Source of the DNA: JANLSO01 sp031362405
GTDB taxonomy: Bacteria > Actinomycetota > Thermoleophilia > Miltoncostaeales > Miltoncostaeaceae
Assembly (NCBI GenBank): GCA_031362405.1
Contig: JANLSO010000010.1
Coordinates: 1 to 20,695, forward strand
DNA length: 20,695 nucleotides
Direction: 5' to 3'
Shown here: piece after piece, positions 15,057 through 20,695 of the stretch
How the letters are laid out: every line of letters starts with the position of its first letter
Position numbering within the stretch: position 1 is the stretch's first letter
Notes under the pieces: generated by a model
Seen by the model: only the letters and a program-made list of their open reading frames with translations
What the model was told of the DNA's origin: nothing
Database searches by the model: none
Position numbers and translations under genes: made by a program

Positions 15057-15548
15057 CTAGCGGGCCCGCCGGATGGCCTGCGCCAGCGGCGCCCCGCAGA
15101 GGTGGCAGATCGCCGCGGCAAGGGCATCGGCGGCGTGATCGCTGCCGGGCTCGACGCGTGTGAGTCGCGTGACCATCGCGCGCACCTGGGCCTTGTCGGC
15201 CGAGCCGTTTCCCGTTACTGACTGCTTGATCGTGTTCGGCGAGTACTGCGACACCGCGATGCCGGCACCGGCGATCGCCACCTGTACCGCTCCCCGCGCT
15301 TCGGCCATTCCCATCGCCGACCTGCTGAAGGCGTGGATGAACCAGTCCTCGATCGCGGCGCCCTCCACCGCGTACTCCGCGAGCAGGTCCGCTACGCCAT
15401 CGTGAATCGCGCGCAGTCGTTCCGCGTGCGCCGTCGCGGGCTTCGTGCGGATAACACCCCAGGCAACGGCACTGACACGCGTCGGGCCGCCCTCGACGAG
15501 GCCGTATCCCGTCGAGGCGAGCCCCGGGTCGATCCCGAGGACCAGCAG
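15057..15548 (-). CDS. ruvC: RuvC, Holliday junction resolvase, with a probable CTG start
   Basis: A 163-aa dimeric endonuclease that cuts the junctions moved by RuvAB. The whole family core is present in one frame: LVLGIDPGLASTGYG with Asp7, AIEDWF with Glu67, QYSPNTIKQSVTGNGSADKAQV (part of the 101-122 stretch), and DHAADALAAA with His138 and Asp141. His in the third catalytic position is known in Thermus RuvC, so the enzyme should be active. No ATG, GTG or TTG occurs in frame between the yebC TAG (15552-15554) and a GTG at 15368, which would delete the first 60 residues including Asp7. The start must therefore be one of two CTG codons (15548-15546 or 15545-15543), 3 or 6 bases after the yebC stop. 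Translation probably depends on coupling to yebC; no strong SD is seen. Confidence 0.88.
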   Translation of the reverse strand: MLVLGIDPGLASTGYGLVEGGPTRVSAVAWGVIRTKPATAHAERLRAIHDGVADLLAEYAVEGAAIEDWFIHAFSRSAMGMAEARGAVQVAIAGAGIAVSQYSPNTIKQSVTGNGSADKAQVRAMVTRLTRVEPGSDHAADALAAAICHLCGAPLAQAIRRAR

Positions 15549-15551
15549 GGG

Positions 15552-16301
15552 CTAGCCGGCCACGGCTTCGAGGATCTCGTCGGAGATGTCGAAGTTCGCG
15601 TAAACGTCTTGGACGTCGTCGTTCTCCTCGAGCTGGTCGACCATCCGCAGCACCTGCCGGGCTTCCTTCTCGTCGGGGCTGACGGTGGTCTTGGGAACCA
15701 TCGTGACCTCCGCCGACTCGTAGCTGATCTCGGCACCCTCGAGCGCCTCGCGAACCGCCATGAAGGCGGCCGGCTCGCTGACGATCTGCCAGTGGCTGCC
15801 GTCGAGGGCGATGTCGTCTCCGCCTGCCTCCAGGACGATCTCCATGAGCTGGTCCTCATCGACGCCCTCAGCATCGACCATCACGACGCCCTTGCGGTCG
15901 AACTGCCACGCGACCGCGCCGGGTGCGCCCAGCGAGCCGCCGTTCTTGGTGAAGATGTGCCGCAGGTCGGCCGCGGTGCGGTTGCGGTTGTCGGTGAGGA
16001 TCGTGCAGATCACCGCGATACCGCCGGGCCCGTAGCCCTCGTAGGTCATGGCCTCGTACGCGTCGCCCTCGCCGCTTCCCGCTCCACGCTGGATCGCCCG
16101 CTCGATGTTGTCCTTCGGCATTGAGTTGTCGCGCGCTTTTTGGACGGCGGTCGCCAGCGCCGAGTTCGCGTCGGGGTCACCCCCACCCTCCTTCGCGGCG
16201 ACGATGATCGCTCGCGACAGCTTGGAAAACAGGGCGCCGCGCTTGGTGTCGGCGGCCCCCTTCTTGCGCTTGATCGTCGCCCATTTACTGTGCCCCGACA
16301 C
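15552..16301 (-). CDS. yebC: YebC/PmpR-family protein
   Basis: A 249-aa cytoplasmic protein of the YebC/TACO1 family, described as transcriptional regulators and, in more recent work, as ribosome-associated factors that help translate proline-rich stretches. It opens with the hallmark MSGHSKWATIKRKKGAADTKRG, followed by KARDNSMPKDNIERAIQRGAG, the EGYGPGGIAV motif, NRTAADLRHIFTKNGG, and a final acidic domain ending DISDEILEAVAG. The GTG at 16301 is chosen because the family starts exactly here and GGAGG lies 6 bases upstream; the frame stays open to 16880, but that part is antisense to or inside pdxT. It overlaps the 3' end of pdxT by 17 bases and ends just before ruvC, the normal actinobacterial order. 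The TAG stop is in the same frame as ruvC. Confidence 0.95.
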   Translation of the reverse strand: MSGHSKWATIKRKKGAADTKRGALFSKLSRAIIVAAKEGGGDPDANSALATAVQKARDNSMPKDNIERAIQRGAGSGEGDAYEAMTYEGYGPGGIAVICTILTDNRNRTAADLRHIFTKNGGSLGAPGAVAWQFDRKGVVMVDAEGVDEDQLMEIVLEAGGDDIALDGSHWQIVSEPAAFMAVREALEGAEISYESAEVTMVPKTTVSPDEKEARQVLRMVDQLEENDDVQDVYANFDISDEILEAVAG

Positions 16302-16953
16302 GGCGTTCCTCCCCCAGAATCGTGCCCATCTGCTCGCGTCGGGCGCGAGCAGCGTTGACCAGCCATTCGTGAAACCGTCGGTCGTCGGTGAGTTCCGGAT
16401 GGAACGCGGTACCGACGAGAGTACCCTGGCGGACTGCAACGGGAGTACCCGCGTAACGAGCCAACACCTCGACGCCGGCGCCCACTCGCGCAATCTGAGG
16501 CGCGCGGATGAAGATGGCGTCGATCGCCGACTCACCGGGCACATCCGATTCCACCGTCGCCTCGAACGAGGCCACCTGGCTGCCGTAGGCGTTGCGGCGC
16601 ACGGTGACGTCGAGCCCGCCGATGAGTGGTGGGTCACCACCCAGGATCTGGTCGGCCAAGGCGATGAGGCCGGCGCACGTGCCAAGAACCGGCATCCCGC
16701 CAGCGACCGCGTCGCGCAGGGCCTCGACGAGGCCCGAATCGCGGGCGACGATGCGCAGCGTCGTGCTTTCGCCGCCGGGGATGACCAGCCCGTAGATGCC
16801 GTCGAGCCCTTCGCCGCTACGGAGTTGTACGGGCGCGGCGCCGCTGGCCGAAAGAGCACGCTCGTGCTCGGCGAAAGCACCCTGCACGGCCAGCACGCCG
16901 ACCCGCGGCCGGCTCCCCGTGGTGGGGAGGGCCGATCTTCGGGACGCGGTCAC
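16285..16953 (-). CDS. pdxT: PdxT, glutaminase subunit of PLP synthase
   Basis: A 222-aa class-I amidotransferase that releases ammonia from glutamine and channels it to PdxS. It has VGVLAVQGAFAEH (18-30), VIPGGEST (57-64), the nucleophile Cys93 in GTCAGL, and His185/Glu187 in GTAFHPEL, completing the triad. Length is slightly long because of about 16 extra N-terminal residues. The GTG start overlaps the pdxS stop by 4 bases (GTGA), and the end overlaps yebC by 17 bases, so it is embedded in one transcription unit. With PdxS it forms the 12+12 subunit complex for DXP-independent vitamin B6 synthesis. Confidence 0.96.
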   Translation of the reverse strand: MTASRRSALPTTGSRPRVGVLAVQGAFAEHERALSASGAAPVQLRSGEGLDGIYGLVIPGGESTTLRIVARDSGLVEALRDAVAGGMPVLGTCAGLIALADQILGGDPPLIGGLDVTVRRNAYGSQVASFEATVESDVPGESAIDAIFIRAPQIARVGAGVEVLARYAGTPVAVRQGTLVGTAFHPELTDDRRFHEWLVNAARARREQMGTILGEERRVGAQ

Positions 16954-17855
16954 ATCCCTCGGGTGTGCAGAAGCTCCCCGGCCGCAAGAGCGCTCATCTC
17001 GATGCCGGGCATCGCCTCTTTCAGCCCACTCGACGCGCGAGCAAGCACTTCGGGGTCGGCGAAGTGCGTGACCGCCTCGACGATCGCCCGCGCCCGCGCC
17101 GGCGGATCGGCACTCTTGTAGATCCCGCTGCCGACAAAGACCCCGTCGGCGCCGAGCTGCATCATCAGTGCGGCGTCGGCGGGGGTGGCGATACCACCGG
17201 CGGAGAAGTTGACGACCGGCAGACGGCCCGTCTGTGCGACGTGCGCGACGAGCTCGTATGGCGCGCGCAATTCCTTCGCGGCGGCATAAAGCTCTTCGGC
17301 GCGCATGGAGCGCACCCAGTTGATGCCCGCCATGATCGCGCGCATGTGGCGCACGGCCTCGACGACATTGCCGGTGCCCGCTTCGCCCTTGGTGCGGATC
17401 ATCGCGGCGCCCTCGGCGATCCGCCGCAGCGCCTCGCCCAAATCGGTCGCCCCGCAGACGAACGGGATGGTGAAGGTGTGCTTGTCGACGTGGTGGGCCT
17501 CGTCAGCGGGGGTCAAGACCTCTGACTCGTCGATGTAGTCGACCTCGAGGGCCTGGAGGATCTGCGCCTCGACGAAATGGCCGATCCGGCACTTGGCCAT
17601 AACCGGAATCGTGACGGTCTCCTGGATGCCCCGAATCATCTCGGGGTCGCTCATTCGGGCGACGCCCCCGTCGCGACGGATGTCGGCGGGAATCCGCTCG
17701 AGGGCCATTACCGCGCATGCGCCGGCGTCTTCGGCGATTCGGGCCTGTTCTGGCGTGGTGACGTCCATGATGACGCCGCCCTTCAACATCTGGGCCAGCC
17801 CCGATTTGACACGCATCGTGCCGGTGCGCTCGTTCGCGCCTGAGCCGTTTTCCAC
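16950..17855 (-). CDS. pdxS: PdxS, pyridoxal 5'-phosphate synthase subunit
   Basis: A 301-aa (beta/alpha)8 enzyme that builds PLP from ribose 5-phosphate, glyceraldehyde 3-phosphate and ammonia. Family residues are visible: GGVIMDV with Asp31, PVMAKCRIGH with the Schiff-base Lys88, MIRTKGEAGTGN with Lys156, and the phosphate-binding FSAGGIATPADAALMMQLGADGVFVGSGI. I chose the GTG at 17855: GAGAGGGG lies just upstream, and TGTMRVKSGLAQMLKGG begins 11 residues in, as in relatives. The frame remains open much further upstream, but that part reads into the regulator gene in another frame. Its own promoter is possible in the 85-base gap before it. Confidence 0.96.
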   Translation of the reverse strand: MENGSGANERTGTMRVKSGLAQMLKGGVIMDVTTPEQARIAEDAGACAVMALERIPADIRRDGGVARMSDPEMIRGIQETVTIPVMAKCRIGHFVEAQILQALEVDYIDESEVLTPADEAHHVDKHTFTIPFVCGATDLGEALRRIAEGAAMIRTKGEAGTGNVVEAVRHMRAIMAGINWVRSMRAEELYAAAKELRAPYELVAHVAQTGRLPVVNFSAGGIATPADAALMMQLGADGVFVGSGIYKSADPPARARAIVEAVTHFADPEVLARASSGLKEAMPGIEMSALAAGELLHTRGM

Positions 17856-17887
17856 GCCTACCCCTCTCCCGTCGCTCTGAAGTCCGA

Positions 17888-17893
17888 AGTGTA
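17888..17893 (-). promoter_or_regulatory. Possible -10 element for pdxS
   Basis: TACACT (in GGTTACACT) on the minus strand, about 33 bases before the pdxS GTG, leaving a leader that includes the SD GAGAGGGG. No convincing -35 hexamer is seen, so this is only a candidate. Confidence 0.25.
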
Positions 17894-17940
17894 ACCGACC
17901 TCCTGACGGCTCCTCGGGAGGACCGATCGTCCCTTCTTGA

Positions 17941-18777
17941 CTACGCGACGGCCGTGGCGACGCGGTGGGATCGCACCTCGAGGGCGCTGCACAGCGCCTG
18001 CGCGATGGCGACCATTGCAACGAGGCTCGGGGAGCCGCCCCGGACGTCGGCCGGGACGACCCGCGACAGCGCCAGCCGTGCCAGTGGCGACAGGCTCGAA
18101 TCGACCAGCGCGGCGACCGGAAGCCCCGCCTGGCGAGCGGCATCGACGGCGGCCTCGGCAATGCGGGCGTCGCGTCCGATGGCGATCGCAAGAACTCCAC
18201 CGGACGGTGGCATGCCGTCGAGCCATGCGCGATCGCAGGCCTCGAGGGCGTCGATGGTGACGACCGGCCGGCCCGAGCTCGAGAGGCGCTGATGCAAAAC
18301 ACTGAGCACGGGGCGTGCGTGGCCGTCGCCGGCGAGCACGAGCGGTCGGCATGCGCCGAGCGCGTTTGCCAACGGCGCAAGACCGCGTGGGCCGAGCCGA
18401 TCGGCCGCGTCGTCGAGCGCGTGGCGTTCGGCGGCCAGATGAGCAGCGAGACCGTCGGTGGGTGGTACGAGCCCGATGGTGGTCTCGTTGCGATCCGCCG
18501 GCAACCATGGGCGCTGAGCGCGGCGAACGAGAAGCTGCATCTCGGGGTAGCCGCCGTAGCCGAGGGCCTGGGCGAAGCGCACGACGGTGGCGGGGCTGCA
18601 ATGGGCGGCGCGCGCGACCTCGTGGGCCGACATTAGCGGCAGGTCGGCGAGATGGTCGGCCATGTAACGCGCGAGCGCTTTCTGGGCCGGGCTGAACGCT
18701 TCGTAGTCGCGGCGAAGGCGTTCGCGGAGATCGTGGACGTCAGCGGGAGGTGTCATCTGATCGGCTTGGTTCGCCAT
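17941..18777 (-). CDS. RpiR/MurR-family regulator (HTH + SIS)
   Basis: A 278-aa transcription factor. The N-terminal HTH_6 domain (about 14-90) contains FSPAQKALARYMADHLADLPLMSAHEVARAAHCSPATVVRFAQALGYGGYPEMQ (part, residues 28-81). The C-terminal sugar isomerase (SIS) domain (about 125-265), which binds phosphosugars in this family, has PLVLAGDGHARPVLS and the turn VDSSLSPLA. I start at the ATG at 18777, with GGGGAG 9 bases upstream; the frame is open further, but that part overlaps the lipoprotein gene and is Arg-rich. It lies 85 bases before pdxS, in the same direction. Since PdxS uses ribose 5-phosphate, control of the pdx genes by a phosphosugar is an attractive idea but pure inference; pdx regulators usually belong to the MocR family. 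Confidence 0.88.
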   Translation of the reverse strand: MANQADQMTPPADVHDLRERLRRDYEAFSPAQKALARYMADHLADLPLMSAHEVARAAHCSPATVVRFAQALGYGGYPEMQLLVRRAQRPWLPADRNETTIGLVPPTDGLAAHLAAERHALDDAADRLGPRGLAPLANALGACRPLVLAGDGHARPVLSVLHQRLSSSGRPVVTIDALEACDRAWLDGMPPSGGVLAIAIGRDARIAEAAVDAARQAGLPVAALVDSSLSPLARLALSRVVPADVRGGSPSLVAMVAIAQALCSALEVRSHRVATAVA

Positions 18778-18817
18778 CGGTTCGCGCTCCCCTACCGGCG
18801 AGCCGACGAACTTTGGG

Positions 18818-19345
18818 CTACCGCTCCTGCGACGCGAGCGTGGTGTGGGTACCGTCGAGCACCATGTCGATCGACAGCACCTCCTCCCGGGTCGCCCCAT
18901 CGAGGACCAGATAAAGCTGCGCGCTCTTGCCGGCGCGTACCCGTTTCGGCGCCGGACCGACTGTCCGGTAGGCGTCAAGAGCTCCGGTCCCCGGAATGTC
19001 GGCGAGCACCGCCCGGGCGGTGCGCATCGGCCGGGCGCCCCCGGCGAGCGTCAGGGCGACGAAACGCGGCCGCGCGATGGCAGTGGCGGTCCCGTTGACG
19101 ACCGCCACGATCGCAAGAGCGGCAGGTCGGTCGAGTCGCAGTAGGGCCCGATCGATCACCACGGCGGTGGCGTCGAAACCCGCCATGTCGACCGATCCTC
19201 CCAGCCCATCGGCGGAGCGGCCCGCGAAGTAGCCGGTGAACGGAACGGTCTCCGGCGCGGGCTTGGGGGCTTGAGACGACCCCCCGCACCCGCTGAGGAC
19301 GACGAGGCCCGCGAACACCGCCGCCACGCACGGCGCCGCCCTCAC
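18818..19345 (-). CDS. Small putative lipoprotein, unknown function
   Basis: A 175-aa exported protein. The signal sequence (1-19, MRAAPCVAAVFAGLVVLSG) ends in the lipobox L-S-G-Cys20 and is followed by a Gly/Ser/Pro linker, so it should be lipid-anchored outside the membrane. The rest (about 35-175) is a single beta-rich domain (VDMAGFDATAVVIDRALLRLDRPAALAIVAVVNGTATA...), possibly an immunoglobulin-like fold, with no recognised family. The GTG start overlaps the ligD stop by 4 bases (GTGA), so it is coupled to the DNA ligase gene. That is an odd partner for a lipoprotein; the overlap may reflect compact packing rather than shared function. Confidence 0.75.
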   Translation of the reverse strand: MRAAPCVAAVFAGLVVLSGCGGSSQAPKPAPETVPFTGYFAGRSADGLGGSVDMAGFDATAVVIDRALLRLDRPAALAIVAVVNGTATAIARPRFVALTLAGGARPMRTARAVLADIPGTGALDAYRTVGPAPKRVRAGKSAQLYLVLDGATREEVLSIDMVLDGTHTTLASQER

Positions 19346-20695
19346 GCGCTCAGCCGCGTGATGGCATCGACAAGGGGTTGCGGGTCGTCAAGGGCGCCGG
19401 AGAAGAGATCTCCGTGCTGCGCCAGGCGGGCGGCGACGACCTCGCGGGTGAACGCCCGTGGGTCGAGACCCGGGGTGACCTCGTCCCACGTCAACGGGGT
19501 CGAGACCGGCGCTCCAGGCCGTGGGCGAATCGAGTAGACGCTCGCGACGCTGCGGCCCCGGCCATTCTGGTTGGCGTCGAGGTAGAGGCGCTTGCCGCGT
19601 TTGGCCACCGGCACGACGGTGGTCAGGAGATCGGGCCGCTCGCGGGCGAGGCGGTCGTAGACGACGTGGGCGAAAAGGCGGGTGACGTCGTAGCTGAGGC
19701 CCGGCCCGACGGGCACGAAGACGTGCATTCCGCTGGCGCCGGAGGTCTTTGGGTAGCCGCGCAGGCCGAGTTCCTCCAGGGTCCCGTTGAGAAGCAGGGC
19801 GGTCTCGATGACCGCATCGAAGGGCATCCCCTCGGCGGGGTCGAGGTCGAAGAGCACGTGCGTCGGCTCGTGGGGCGACGCCGCTCGACTCTGCCAGGGA
19901 TTCAGGTCGATGCATCCCAGGTTGATCACCCACAGCAGCGCAAGTGGGTCGTTGACGACCGCGTAGTGGTTCTCCTTATCCGAGTTTTCGCCGCGGCCGA
20001 GGTGGACGTTCGGGAGCCATTGCGGCGCGTTGTCGGGCACGTTGTGCTGAAAGAAGAACGGTGCGGCGATCCCGTTGGGGTAGCGCTTGAGGATCATCGC
20101 CCGACCCGCCAGGTGCGGGACCAGGGCGGTGGAGACGGTGAGGTAGTGATCGAGGACGTCGCCCTTGGTGATGCCCTCCTCCGGCCAGTAGACCTTCGCG
20201 AGGTTGGTCAGGCGCGTCGACCGGTCGCCATCGACGACCACGCGCGTTTGGGCGTCGCTGGCCGGTGCAGCGGCGTCGTCTGGGGCAGGCGGCGCCTCGT
20301 CATCGGGCGGGTCGACCAGCCCCGCGAACACGGGCGCCCGCAGGCGGCCATCGGACGTCACCTCGGCGTACACGACCCGGGCCCACAGCTGGGGCTCGCA
20401 CCAGTGGGGCGCGGTGAGGTCGGCGGGGACGCCGCGGAAGGGGCTCGTCGCACGTGGCATCGTGTCGAGGCGGCCCCGGATTTCCCGCGCGGTCGTGTCG
20501 GTGAAGCCCGAGCCCACACTCGAGACGAAGGTCAGGCCCTCGCCATCGGGGCGTCCGACGAGCAGGGCCCCGAACGTGTCGCGGCGTGACCCTTCGCCGG
20601 TGGTGAATCCGCCGATGACGAGATCGTCGTCCTGGCGCGTCTTGACCTTTCGCCAGTCGGGGCTGCGCCGGCCCGGGCGGTAGACCGAGTCGAGG
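19342..20695 (-). CDS. ligD: LigD, ATP-dependent DNA ligase with a C-terminal polymerase domain (5' end outside the window)
   Basis: A partial gene, 450 residues visible, open to the right edge. The first visible part is the end of the ligase core and its OB fold: SPDWRKVKTRQDDDLVIGGFT (ligase motif V, WRKVK) through GALLVG and LWARVVYAEVT. After a Pro/Asp/Ala linker comes the LigD polymerase/primase domain: TRLTNLAKVYWPEEGITKGD, LDHYLTV, HVLFDLDPAEG with the metal-binding D-x-D, SGASGMHVFVPV with the catalytic His, and RPRPGAPVSTPLTWDEV near the end. The order is ligase then polymerase, as in Bacillus or Pseudomonas-type LigD and unlike Mycobacterium (polymerase first). With Ku it would repair double-strand breaks by end joining. 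Whether a nuclease domain lies N-terminal, and where ku is, cannot be seen. Confidence 0.93.
   Translation of the reverse strand, partial: LDSVYRPGRRSPDWRKVKTRQDDDLVIGGFTTGEGSRRDTFGALLVGRPDGEGLTFVSSVGSGFTDTTAREIRGRLDTMPRATSPFRGVPADLTAPHWCEPQLWARVVYAEVTSDGRLRAPVFAGLVDPPDDEAPPAPDDAAAPASDAQTRVVVDGDRSTRLTNLAKVYWPEEGITKGDVLDHYLTVSTALVPHLAGRAMILKRYPNGIAAPFFFQHNVPDNAPQWLPNVHLGRGENSDKENHYAVVNDPLALLWVINLGCIDLNPWQSRAASPHEPTHVLFDLDPAEGMPFDAVIETALLLNGTLEELGLRGYPKTSGASGMHVFVPVGPGLSYDVTRLFAHVVYDRLARERPDLLTTVVPVAKRGKRLYLDANQNGRGRSVASVYSIRPRPGAPVSTPLTWDEVTPGLDPRAFTREVVAARLAQHGDLFSGALDDPQPLVDAITRLSA

Noticed and set aside
16302..16880. An N-terminal extension of YebC by about 193 residues in the open frame
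   Set aside because: The family start (SGHSKW) with a strong SD is at 16301, and the extension is a shadow of pdxT.

Overview
The window is GC-rich (about two-thirds G+C by eye), densely packed chromosomal DNA. I see no transposase, phage, tRNA, rRNA or CRISPR signal. The run pdxS-pdxT-yebC-ruvC-ruvA-ruvB followed by yajC-secD/F is the order known from Actinomycetota. GTG starts, 4-base ATGA/GTGA overlaps and a RuvC with His in the third catalytic position also fit. I infer an actinobacterium, possibly a deep lineage such as Thermoleophilia rather than a classical mycolate or Streptomyces group, but no marker here fixes the class.

Left part (1-5421), nitrate: narK, a nitrate/nitrite MFS transporter, reads leftward. 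Divergent from it, across a 320-base regulatory gap, is a tight three-gene unit: a GAF-PucR transcription factor, a HemD-like protein and a NasS/NrtA-type nitrate-binding protein without a signal peptide. The set looks like a cytoplasmic nitrate-sensing control unit for narK and perhaps other nitrogen genes. It has no visible ANTAR protein (NasT), the usual NasS partner. The narK start is preceded by a perfect 7-bp hairpin that would hide its ribosome binding site.

Middle (5431-10933, leftward): yajC, a single-chain SecD-SecF fusion with a long charged tail, and two unrecognised genes. One encodes a cytosolic 192-aa protein. The other encodes a 512-aa protein with an N-terminal membrane anchor and a long acidic segment studded with regularly spaced tryptophans. 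The C-terminal ~95 residues of these two proteins look related.

Between the sec and ruv blocks (11030-13035, rightward) lies a two-gene unit: a PAP2/Aur1-like membrane phosphatase or phosphotransferase overlapping a GT4 glycosyltransferase. This suggests a phospho(glyco)lipid step. It is followed by an intrinsic terminator and a ~390-base gap (13036-13427) full of inverted repeats plus a direct repeat that runs into the 3' end of ruvB.

Right part (13428-20695, leftward): ligD (5' end outside the window), a small lipoprotein, an RpiR-type regulator, pdxS-pdxT (PLP synthase), yebC and ruvC-ruvA-ruvB (Holliday junction processing). Most junctions overlap or nearly touch. ruvC has no ATG, GTG or TTG at its N-terminus and appears to start at CTG just after the yebC stop.
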